Below the pieces are notes generated by a model. That model was not told where the DNA came from, ran no database searches, and was given only the letters and a program-made list of their open reading frames with translations. The translations under genes and the position numbers were made by a program. A stretch of DNA of 64,000 nucleotides. It comes from Candidatus Obscuribacterales bacterium. GTDB lineage: Bacteria > Cyanobacteriota > Vampirovibrionia > Obscuribacterales > Obscuribacteraceae. The stretch's first letter is position 1. Every line of letters begins with the position of its first letter. The stretch spans positions 62,001 to 126,000 of the forward strand of contig JAIEOQ010000005.1 of assembly GCA_019750335.1 (NCBI GenBank), in the 5' to 3' direction. This document shows, one piece after another, positions 55,894 through 63,182 of this stretch.

Positions 55894-56691
55894 TTATTTG
55901 CCTGTGTATGCTGGTTGGCGTTTTTCTAAAAAGGCAGTGACACCTTCTTGAAAATCGTCAGTGCGTCCGGCAATCTCTTGCAGATAAGCTTCATTTTCCA
56001 GAAGCTCTTCCAGATCCGGAAATACGGCTTTGTTGAGGGCGCGCTTGATTAAGCCGTAAGCTTTGCTCGGTCCTTGAGCTAATTGTTTAGCCCAGGCAAC
56101 AGCTTCTTCAAGCACCTTTTCTTGCGGAACAAGTTTGTTTACCAAACCGAGTTCGTTTGCTGTTTTTGCGTCGAGTTTATCGGCTGTAATCATCAATTCA
56201 AAAGCTTTAGTGGCGCCGATTAAACGAGGCAAAATGAAAGTTGCGCCGGAGTCAGGCACTAAACCAACCTTAGAAAAAGATTGAATGAAGCTTGCGGTTT
56301 CGGAAACAACCCGCAAATCGCAAGCAAGTGCTAAGCTTGAGCCAGCACCGGCAGCGACACCATTAACGGCGGCGATTACCGGTTTTTCCATTTTGCGAAT
56401 TTTAATTACCATCGGGTTGTAGCGACGGCGAATTGAATCGCTTAGTGATGGACGTCCGGCAGAAGCATCGCTAAATTTGCGATTTTGCAAATCTTGACCG
56501 GCACAGAAACCGCGTCCGGCTCCGGTGAGGACAACAGCGCGTACACTGCTATCTTTCTCCGCTTCTTTCAGAGCATCTTGCAAAGCAAAACTAAGTTCGT
56601 CATTGAACGAATTTAGCTTGTCCGGACGGTTGAGAGTGATGATTGCCACTCCGTCTTGTTTCTCAAATAAAATGATTTTTTCTTCGCTCAT
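55894..56691 (-). CDS. paaG: PaaG-type enoyl-CoA hydratase/isomerase
   Basis: A 265-residue crotonase-fold enzyme. It has RGFCAGQDLQ and AAVNGVAAGAGSSLALACD for the oxyanion hole, and SFSKVGLVPDSGATFILPR with the Asp that E. coli PaaG uses to isomerise ring-1,2-epoxyphenylacetyl-CoA to the oxepin. The C-terminal AGRTDDFQEGVTAFLEKR is strongly PaaG-like. In the second catalytic position there is no Glu, as in PaaG. It lies 10 bases after the PaaF gene. Confidence 0.85.
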   Translation of the reverse strand: MSEEKIILFEKQDGVAIITLNRPDKLNSFNDELSFALQDALKEAEKDSSVRAVVLTGAGRGFCAGQDLQNRKFSDASAGRPSLSDSIRRRYNPMVIKIRKMEKPVIAAVNGVAAGAGSSLALACDLRVVSETASFIQSFSKVGLVPDSGATFILPRLIGATKAFELMITADKLDAKTANELGLVNKLVPQEKVLEEAVAWAKQLAQGPSKAYGLIKRALNKAVFPDLEELLENEAYLQEIAGRTDDFQEGVTAFLEKRQPAYTGK

Positions 56692-56701
56692 GGCTGATTC
56701 C

Positions 56702-57484
56702 TTATCTTCCGGTAAAGGTAGCTTGACGTTTTTCCATGAAAGCTTTCATGCCTTCTTTTTGATCTTGCGAAGCAAATAGAGAGTAGAAAGCTTTTCTTTC
56801 AAAAGTTAGCCCTTCGTTCATGCTCAGCTCTAATGATTTGAGTATGGCTTCTTTAGCGGCGCGCAAAGCTAAAGGCGATTTTTTGGCAATCTCTTTAGCT
56901 AATGCTTTTGCTTCATCAAGCAAAAGTTCAGCCGGAACCACTTTGTTTACAAGACCCATGGATAGAGCTTCGGCGGCAGTAAAAGGACGTCCGCTTAAAA
57001 TAAGCTCCATCGCTTTATATTTGCCGACAGCGGCTGTTAAACGTTGGGTACCACCGGCTCCGGGCATGACGCCGATATTGATTTCCGGTTGTCCGAACTG
57101 AGCTGTTTCAGAAGCGATAATCATGTCGCAAGTCATAGCCAGCTCACAACCACCGCCTAAAGCAAAGCCGCTGACGGCAGCAATAATCGGTTTTTTGATG
57201 AACTTGACTTTGTCCCATACGGCAAGATTATCTTTGGCGGCGATACTGATTGCGTCTTCGTCGCACATCTCTTTGATGTCGGCGCCGGCAGCAAAAGCTC
57301 TTTCGCTTCCGGTCAAAATAATCACGCGCACTTTTTCGTCAGCATCGTAACCCTCAAGGGCAACGGCTAATTCGGACATCAGTTCGGTGCTTAAAGCGTT
57401 AAGCGCTTGGGGACGATTGAGAGTGACAATCGCTAAAGGACCTTCGGTCTCACACTTTATGTTTTTATAGGTGAGGGTACTCAT
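56702..57484 (-). CDS. paaF: PaaF-type enoyl-CoA hydratase
   Basis: A 260-residue crotonase. It has AFAAGADIKEM, ALGGGCELAMTCD and GQPEINIGVMPGAGGTQRL, with both catalytic Glu residues of true hydratases (GGGCE and PE). It would hydrate 2,3-dehydroadipyl-CoA or another enoyl-CoA. GAGGAG precedes ATG 57484; ATG 57514 would add ten residues. It is 10 bases before paaG and 42 after the BamA-like gene. Substrate inferred from context; a generic short-chain hydratase is the alternative. Confidence 0.8.
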   Translation of the reverse strand: MSTLTYKNIKCETEGPLAIVTLNRPQALNALSTELMSELAVALEGYDADEKVRVIILTGSERAFAAGADIKEMCDEDAISIAAKDNLAVWDKVKFIKKPIIAAVSGFALGGGCELAMTCDMIIASETAQFGQPEINIGVMPGAGGTQRLTAAVGKYKAMELILSGRPFTAAEALSMGLVNKVVPAELLLDEAKALAKEIAKKSPLALRAAKEAILKSLELSMNEGLTFERKAFYSLFASQDQKEGMKAFMEKRQATFTGR

Positions 57485-57526
57485 CTCTTTCTCCTCTTTT
57501 AGTTTTACTGCCATTGTTTTTTCCTT

Positions 57527-58417
57527 CTATTCGGCGGCGCCAATCGGAGCCGGCGGTGGCACTTTGGATGCAGTGCGGCTGCGTAGTGCCGGATAGTTGA
57601 TATCGTTTTTCTGTCTGAAAGAACGAAGCCCTTCGGCAGTTTCCAGAGCGCCGGCGTGTAGTGTGAGCCAGTCGCGAGCATGACCGATGGTCATGCCCCA
57701 AGAGAAATCACGCCAGAAATTAAGTTGCTGCTTGGTATAACGAGTGCATTCCGGCAGCTTGTTGTATAGCTTCTCAGCCATTTGAGCGACCGCTTCATCG
57801 AGCATGGACATCGGTACAACTTGATTGACCAAGCCCCAATCGAGAGCGGTAAAAGCATCGATGCTTTCGCAAAGCAGGAGCATTTCACGAGCGCGACGAT
57901 CACCGACAATGAGCGGTAGCCATTGAGTAGCACCACCGGCAGCAACGCTGCCACGAGCAGCGCCGACTTGGCGGATGGTTACGTGATCGGCAGCAATTGC
58001 CAGATCGCAAGCCATATTCAGCTCGTTGCCGCCGCCTACGGTCATACCGTTCAAGCGAGCGATTGTCGGTTTGCCGATATTGCGCAAACGATCGTGCATT
58101 TCAATGAAAGCGTACATCCATTTGTAATAATCGTTCGGCTTTTTGAGCATGTATTCTTCTTGCTCTTTAAGATCGGCGCCGGTGCAAAAAGCCCGTTCGC
58201 CGGCGCCTGTAATTACAGCTACAGCAATGCTGTCATCGACGCTTATGTCTTGATAGGCGGTAGCTAACTCTTTGAGCGTAATCATGTCAAAGCAGTTTAA
58301 AACATCGGGACGATTGATTGTGATTGTGGCGATGTAGCCTTTTTTTGTATAAAGAATGCGTTGAAAATTGAATTCGCTAGCCGGTGCACCGCTAAGCATT
58401 TTTTCGACTTGTGTCAT
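57527..58417 (-). CDS. Crotonase-family enzyme resembling Oah/BamA ring hydrolase
   Basis: A 296-residue crotonase. It has RAFCTGADLKEQ and VGGGNELNMACDLAIAADH, and the unusual segment RQVGAARGSVAAGGATQWL, which resembles 6-oxocyclohex-1-ene-1-carbonyl-CoA hydrolases (BamA/Oah) more than simple hydratases. The C-terminus is extended and Pro-rich (KVPPPAPIG). ATG 58417 has AAGGGG upstream with 9-base spacing. It would act on a cyclic acyl-CoA. The call is by eye and could be DHNA-CoA-synthase-like instead. Confidence 0.65.
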   Translation of the reverse strand: MTQVEKMLSGAPASEFNFQRILYTKKGYIATITINRPDVLNCFDMITLKELATAYQDISVDDSIAVAVITGAGERAFCTGADLKEQEEYMLKKPNDYYKWMYAFIEMHDRLRNIGKPTIARLNGMTVGGGNELNMACDLAIAADHVTIRQVGAARGSVAAGGATQWLPLIVGDRRAREMLLLCESIDAFTALDWGLVNQVVPMSMLDEAVAQMAEKLYNKLPECTRYTKQQLNFWRDFSWGMTIGHARDWLTLHAGALETAEGLRSFRQKNDINYPALRSRTASKVPPPAPIGAAE

Positions 58418-58435
58418 TTGCAAGGACCCCTTTTA

Positions 58436-58747
58436 TTATTCTTTGCCGTCAACTTCGGCGAACATCATGCTTACCAGATCTCCAGCGAAGCTCATGATGT
58501 TTTTGCCGGCAGCTCTTCCTTCCGGACTGCTCAAGGCACTTTTTACGGCGTCCATGTTGTCGAAATAAAGCTCGGCCATCAAGTAATAAGGAGCTTCACC
58601 CATCGGTGCGCCGTTGACTTTGGACAGTTCAATCAACTGTAATCCAGGCATTTTTTCAGCCAGTGGAATATGTTCACCAAAATATTTTTTGTCGAACTCG
58701 GCTGGATCCGCAGGCTTCTTATAGAGGGCGATCAACTTCGCTACCAT
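58436..58747 (-). CDS. EthD-family small protein
   Basis: A 103-residue protein with the EthD dimeric alpha/beta-barrel pattern: VAKLIALYKKPADPAEFDKK, GEHIPLAEKMPGLQ and ALSSPEGRAAGKNIM. EthD domains occur next to catabolic oxygenases and hydratases. Its ATG overlaps the thioesterase stop by 7 bp, so the two are translationally coupled. Biochemical role unknown. Confidence 0.82.
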   Translation of the reverse strand: MVAKLIALYKKPADPAEFDKKYFGEHIPLAEKMPGLQLIELSKVNGAPMGEAPYYLMAELYFDNMDAVKSALSSPEGRAAGKNIMSFAGDLVSMMFAEVDGKE

Positions 58748-59151
58748 GTTTTCTCCTTTTGTTTCATGTGGTTGATTTTTTCGTTCAAGCTTTCTTTTTT
58801 GATGATTGCTTGAGTAATGGTTCCGTGTGCAATTTGACCCTGGCTGTGACTAGCTTCGACTCGGCAAACGACATTCTTGGCGCTTACTTCTGTGACCAAA
58901 GCTTTCAATTGAATTTTCATGCCAGGTATTGCGATCATTGTGTGAGTAATATCAATGTGACTGCCCATCCCTTCTTCGTGCTCTTCCAAATAAGGCAGGA
59001 TTGTTTGGCGGGCTACCCATTCCAAATGGTGGACCAGAGAGGACGTTGAATAAAGTTCGTGCACCGTTTGTCCGTTAAATCCGGCAATCATGTTTTTGTC
59101 CACCGTAATTTCAAGATCGGCAGTTTGTCCTGGTTTTAGTCCGGCTTTCAT
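58741..59151 (-). CDS. FlK-type hot-dog thioesterase
   Basis: A 136-residue hot-dog thioesterase that aligns by eye with the fluoroacetyl-CoA thioesterase FlK along its length. The catalytic triad positions are present as Thr36 (YSTSS), Glu44 (HHLEW) and His70 (DITHTM), with the family GxGxxxxxxH segment. It probably hydrolyses an acyl-CoA, protecting the pool from a dead-end or toxic thioester. It begins the downstream crotonase and transporter unit, 60 bases after the terminator behind the PaaA-like gene. Shine-Dalgarno is weak. Confidence 0.82.
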   Translation of the reverse strand: MKAGLKPGQTADLEITVDKNMIAGFNGQTVHELYSTSSLVHHLEWVARQTILPYLEEHEEGMGSHIDITHTMIAIPGMKIQLKALVTEVSAKNVVCRVEASHSQGQIAHGTITQAIIKKESLNEKINHMKQKEKTW

Positions 59152-59205
59152 TGAGCGTTCTTTTCAACTGACTTGTCTGCCGCCTCTCAAAAATGAGAAG
59201 CGCAT

Positions 59206-59244
59206 AAAAAAATATGATGATGCACTTTCAATGCATCATCATAT
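59206..59244 (-). terminator. Intrinsic terminator of the PaaA-like gene
   Basis: On the minus strand a 13-bp perfect stem (59244-59232 with 59224-59212, ATATGATGATGCA arms) and a 7-base loop are followed by seven T residues (59212-59206). This is a textbook intrinsic terminator 40 bases after the PaaA-like stop and before the thioesterase gene, so the oxygenase gene ends its transcript there. Stem is A/T-rich but long. Confidence 0.75.
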
Positions 59245-59283
59245 CCTCTCGATAACTGTAGTTAGCGCTGTATTAGCAGCTTT

Positions 59284-60033
59284 CTAGTCTTTTTCGACAA
59301 CGTCGATGGCTGGTACTTTCAAGCCGTATCCTTCAAGGATTGGCTTCATTTCGTCGTACCAAGATTTTCTGACATCATGATTGTCGCGTTGTTTCAGTCT
59401 GAACTTTTGAAAGACTTTATTGGTGTTGCTGCCTGATTTGCCAAATACGCGGTTGACTTTCGGGAACCAAAAATCAAGGGCTTTCTGGATCTCAGCATTT
59501 TTAGCCGGATCTTCGGCGTAGCGCTTAACCCAATGTTCGCCGTGGCGGACATGCATCCATTCTTCTTTTTCAATCTGAACCATTGCTCTGGACCAAGGAC
59601 CCCAGCTGCATTCGGCAGCGTCACGCAATTGATGGCCGGCAGCCCGGTCCATCAAGAAATTGAACATCACCAGATCGGCCCAGGTCTTAATCGGTTCATA
59701 AAAAACTTTCATCCGGTTGATCATGCCGGCTTCAATCAAAGCGTCGGTGTCGATACCGACTTTGTCGAGCAGGTCGTACATGGCACGAGCGTGACGAATT
59801 TCGTCCTTGACAATATTAGCCATTGCCAAGCGCTCAGGCATATTGGGAGCGCCTTCAATCCACGGTACATAACCGTAAGCGCCGGCCAATTCGGAATCGG
59901 CCTGAGCGATCATCAGCTTAAGCAAGCTGTCTTTATATTCGTCGGTAATTTCTTCGAGAGACTCAAGCTTATGACCGGCATTGATTTTAGCCATCATTTC
60001 TTCATTCTTGGCTTTTTGGTCCACAGCAAGCAT
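59284..60033 (-). CDS. PaaA-like di-iron oxygenase subunit (phenylacetyl-CoA epoxidase type)
   Basis: A 249-residue ferritin-like protein of the phenylacetic-acid catabolic family. The di-iron ligand set by eye is Glu48 (ADSELAG), Glu78 and His81 (KDEIRH), Asp129 (LMDRAA) and Glu158 and His161 (KEEWMH), as in PaaA. GPWSRAMVQIEKEEW is nearly the PaaA motif. It is shorter than E. coli PaaA (309). No PaaB, PaaC or PaaE is nearby. AAAGGAG precedes ATG 60033. It has its own promoter and terminator. Catalytic role as an aromatic acyl-CoA epoxidase is inferred. Confidence 0.83.
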   Translation of the reverse strand: MLAVDQKAKNEEMMAKINAGHKLESLEEITDEYKDSLLKLMIAQADSELAGAYGYVPWIEGAPNMPERLAMANIVKDEIRHARAMYDLLDKVGIDTDALIEAGMINRMKVFYEPIKTWADLVMFNFLMDRAAGHQLRDAAECSWGPWSRAMVQIEKEEWMHVRHGEHWVKRYAEDPAKNAEIQKALDFWFPKVNRVFGKSGSNTNKVFQKFRLKQRDNHDVRKSWYDEMKPILEGYGLKVPAIDVVEKD

Positions 60034-60069
60034 TGTGTCTTCTCCTTTTGACAAGCCCGAACTATTGAA

Positions 60070-60078
60070 AATATAGCA
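60070..60078 (-). promoter_or_regulatory. Extended -10 promoter of the PaaA-like gene
   Basis: On the minus strand TGCTATATT (60078-60070) is an extended -10 element, predicting a start near 60062 and a 29-base leader with AAAGGAG. No clear -35 is visible, as is common for extended -10 promoters. Confidence 0.45.
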
Positions 60079-60101
60079 TGGCTTAAGGGCTCAAAAGCTG
60101 A

Positions 60102-61025
60102 TCATTCGGCAATTTCTTCAGCTTTAGTTTTGGCGCTGGCAGCCGAAGGTGCCACCGGTATTGTGTTTCCGCCTTCGGAGCCGGTCCAAGCTCGATTGAC
60201 AAGCTTAAGCAGGGTCCCGTCAGCTAAAAGTAGTTGGGGATCGCGGATAAAAACCTTGCTTACCGCCCAGCGTTTATATTTGCTGCGTCTGCCGACCAAG
60301 AGCTTAAGATTTGCAGCTTTTAATCGAGGCAATTTGTCGGCTAGCTCTTGGGCCGCTATTACTTTGCCGTTTGGCAAACGGACGCCAGCTGCATCTTTCG
60401 GTCGTAAATAACGGCTTTGTTCTTTATTCAGAAGTTGAGCGAAAAAATCAGCTGTAAATTCAGGCGTATTTTTAGAGCTGTCAGTTTGTTCGGTTATTAG
60501 CCCTGGTTTGAGACTGGGGCGAATTCTTAAAGCGAGAGCGTCTGCAAAGTTCTTTTCCGGATGGCGGCAAAATTGCTCAAAATCAGCGGCTTTCATCTCA
60601 TAACCGAAAGCCATGTCCAGGGGGAGAAAATAAGGTGCTTGACCTGGTTCGGCAAAGCTAATCGGCAGATCTATTTCAGTGCTTTCCGGCTGTTCCCAAG
60701 GCAAGTTGCCACCTTGATATTTGCTTTTAGTCGGTACTGATTTAACTGTCGGTTGACCAAGGGAAAAGCTTTGTCCCAAAAGCGCATTTAAGTTGTTTTG
60801 TTCGCCGGAGCGATAAAGAAGATAAGCGATGTAACCGCCGCGTGGTTGGCAGTTACAGGTATTATCGCCAAAAAGATCGACTAGTTCGCCGCGGTCTCCT
60901 TGTTCAAGCTTTTGCAAAAAAAGTTTTGCCTGGTCGACAGGATCTTCAGCTGCCAAAGTCGTAAAAACGACGAATAAGACGAGTAAAAAAGCAGCAAAAA
61001 AAACGATGTTTCGAAAAGCTGTCAT
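60102..61025 (-). CDS. Hypothetical secreted/membrane-anchored protein
   Basis: A 307-residue protein with an N-terminal signal or anchor (IVFFAAFLLVLFVVFTTLAA) and a soluble body. Two cysteines (DNTCNCQPRGG) sit near the start of the mature part. The C-terminal tail is Ala/Lys-rich. No family is recognised. It ends 48 bases before the PaaA-like promoter region and diverges from the large membrane protein at 61079. No terminator is visible after it. Confidence 0.7.
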   Translation of the reverse strand: MTAFRNIVFFAAFLLVLFVVFTTLAAEDPVDQAKLFLQKLEQGDRGELVDLFGDNTCNCQPRGGYIAYLLYRSGEQNNLNALLGQSFSLGQPTVKSVPTKSKYQGGNLPWEQPESTEIDLPISFAEPGQAPYFLPLDMAFGYEMKAADFEQFCRHPEKNFADALALRIRPSLKPGLITEQTDSSKNTPEFTADFFAQLLNKEQSRYLRPKDAAGVRLPNGKVIAAQELADKLPRLKAANLKLLVGRRSKYKRWAVSKVFIRDPQLLLADGTLLKLVNRAWTGSEGGNTIPVAPSAASAKTKAEEIAE

Positions 61026-61078
61026 GTTGGCGCCGGCATGCTACATTGAGTCAGTCTAACACGCAAGGTTTTGAGAAT

Positions 61079-62518
61079 ATGATCAAGTTGGCGGATCCGG
61101 TACTGTTCCTATATATAGCATTAAGCGTTTTGGGCTTTGCCTTCCGCTTTTTCAAAGATCAAACCTGGAAAGAGATGTCCTTGCCCGTTCCCGGGCAGCG
61201 GTTACCAGGATTGATGCTGGCCCTCATTCCGCTTATTCTGCTTGCGCTCGGTCATCAATTCGGTGTTTCTTTAGCCGGCACTTTGCCTTATTTTGTCGCT
61301 GCTTCCGCACTTACTTATTTGTTGATTGCAATCAAATTGCCGTCATATTTAAGAGGGATCTTGCTTTTGGCCGGAGCGGTTGCTCTTACTATTTTCGGAC
61401 CGGCGGCTGATTGTTTGCCGGCAATGGCAGCCAGCTTGCTTGGGCTATGTGCAGCTAAGTTAGCCGACAATCTTTTGTTTGCTGCTGATTCGGTATTTGA
61501 CGATATCTTGCCGCCGGTTATTTGGCTTGCCGGAATTGCCTGGTTCAATACAGCCGATACTAGCGCCATGCTGACGATGCATGCCAGCGTGCTTTTGGCT
61601 GTAATTTCAGTTTCGTTGCTTATGCGTTTAGTGCAAGGTCCGATTCTTTTGCTCAAGCGCGGCGACGACAAAATCTATTTGAAAAGGCTAACTTTAAGTG
61701 TGTCTGCCGGATTAGCAGTATTGTGCATTCTGGTTAAGCTGCTCAATTTGATGGATATGCAAATTTTTGCTGCACTTTGTGGTGCTTCATTTTTTGTCGC
61801 TTATTTATTGAAAGATCTAAATGGCGATTTTCGTTATATGCCTAATATTCAACAAGCAATGACTCTTTTGATTGCAGTCGGCGCTTTGACTTTGGCTGCT
61901 ACTCGTTTTTATGGAAACTTTGGTTTGATTGCCATGGCGCCGGCTTTTATGGCTGTGCCAATCTCTTCGGCGGCAATCTTCCCCGGCTTTTTCTTTGCCG
62001 CAAGAGTTTTATTGCAAGTGTTCATTCAAAATTTCAATTCAAATGTCACTGGTATCAATCTTAATCATGCTTATACTGGTGCTGCTATGTATGCCGGATT
62101 TTTGCTGGCAGTCATTTTTATGGCTCTTTTGAAAGAAACTTTCAACCGGAAAGTGCTGACGGCAATTATTTTAACTGCCAGCGCACTGATTCCACTGGCT
62201 GCTAGTTATCTCTTGCATTCAGAGCCGACAAGCAGTTTGCTTATTGCTTTTCTCACGGCTTCGACCATGCTTGTGTTTGTTGCTCCGGCATTGCAAGGAC
62301 AGCCGCTGAAAGGACCGGAGAATTTGATTCTGCTGCCCTTTATTTTTACTTCGGCGGCAACTCTGACTCACGGATTGTTGGAGTTGGGTAATGAATCAAG
62401 TGTGGCGATGAAAACATCCATGCTTGGTTACACGGCGGTTATTGCTGTAGTTCTACTTGCAGCTTATAGCTGGATGGTAAGACGGCACGCGCAAAAACCA
62501 TTGCCAAGTTCAAAATAA
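61079..62518 (+). CDS. Polytopic membrane protein of unknown family
   Basis: A 479-residue protein with about 12-14 hydrophobic segments and little polar sequence, so it is an integral inner-membrane protein, possibly a transporter or polymerase. ADPVLFLYIALSVLGFAFRF opens the first helix. No conserved transporter motif was identified. ATG 61079 begins near the first helix; a TTG at 61046 would add 11 polar residues. Function unknown. Confidence 0.75.
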   Translation: MIKLADPVLFLYIALSVLGFAFRFFKDQTWKEMSLPVPGQRLPGLMLALIPLILLALGHQFGVSLAGTLPYFVAASALTYLLIAIKLPSYLRGILLLAGAVALTIFGPAADCLPAMAASLLGLCAAKLADNLLFAADSVFDDILPPVIWLAGIAWFNTADTSAMLTMHASVLLAVISVSLLMRLVQGPILLLKRGDDKIYLKRLTLSVSAGLAVLCILVKLLNLMDMQIFAALCGASFFVAYLLKDLNGDFRYMPNIQQAMTLLIAVGALTLAATRFYGNFGLIAMAPAFMAVPISSAAIFPGFFFAARVLLQVFIQNFNSNVTGINLNHAYTGAAMYAGFLLAVIFMALLKETFNRKVLTAIILTASALIPLAASYLLHSEPTSSLLIAFLTASTMLVFVAPALQGQPLKGPENLILLPFIFTSAATLTHGLLELGNESSVAMKTSMLGYTAVIAVVLLAAYSWMVRRHAQKPLPSSK

Positions 62519-62522
62519 GCTT

Positions 62523-63182
62523 TTAATTGGCAATGCAATAAAGATCTTTGGAGATGCGTTTGCTGGCATTGTCTGAATGCTGCAAAACTTCAACCAAAAT
62601 TTTGTCTTGAGTGCGCTGACAAACAAAGGTGCTTATTTTTGCCGGAGTTTCGTTGGCAGAACGTTTGCCTAGGATTCTTAAGGTCAATTGGCGCGGCTCG
62701 TATTTTGCTTCTATTTGAATTGGCGTCGAACGATTGTTTTTGATTTTCAGATCGGCGGCGCCATACCAAACAGTAGCGTCGAGCCCTGGTTCAACAGTGC
62801 GCATTGTTCGTAAATGAGGAACGCGCTCAACTACGGTCAAGCCGGACTCAAGAGCGGCCTGATAAATCGCCGAGGATAAAAGACAGATACCGCCGCCGGT
62901 TGTGGTCGGGCTTTCCGGACCAAGATAAGACAAAGCCGGACGATAGCCGCGACCGTTTGTTCTTGGCCCGACCGAACGATTGAAAGAAAAGGTCTCTTGC
63001 GGTTTGATCACGATCGAATCAAGAGCCCTGGCGGCAACTTCAATATTGTTTTTTTGAGCTTGATTCAATACCGATAACGAAAAAGTTTTACTTGTCAGTG
63101 TATCGCTAAAGGGATGGCTGAAAAAAAACAATGCGCAAAGTGAGAGCGGCAATAAAACCAAAGCTAAGTTAGCGGGCTTCAT
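62523..63182 (-). CDS. VanW family protein
   Basis: A 219-residue protein with an N-terminal membrane anchor (LALVLLPLSLCALFFF) and the VanW core: IKPQETFSFNRSVGPR, TTTGGGICLLSSAIYQAAL, ERVPHLRTMRTVEPGLDATV and YGAADLKIKNN. VanW domains occur in vancomycin clusters and many envelope proteins, with unknown role; there is no van operon here. The ATG overlaps the alpha-2-macroglobulin stop by 1 base (TAATG), so translation is coupled. Confidence 0.92.
   Translation of the reverse strand: MKPANLALVLLPLSLCALFFFSHPFSDTLTSKTFSLSVLNQAQKNNIEVAARALDSIVIKPQETFSFNRSVGPRTNGRGYRPALSYLGPESPTTTGGGICLLSSAIYQAALESGLTVVERVPHLRTMRTVEPGLDATVWYGAADLKIKNNRSTPIQIEAKYEPRQLTLRILGKRSANETPAKISTFVCQRTQDKILVEVLQHSDNASKRISKDLYCIAN

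Noticed and set aside
62523..63182. Vancomycin-resistance operon.
   Set aside because: Only a VanW-like gene is present; vanH, vanA/B, vanX, vanR and vanS are absent.
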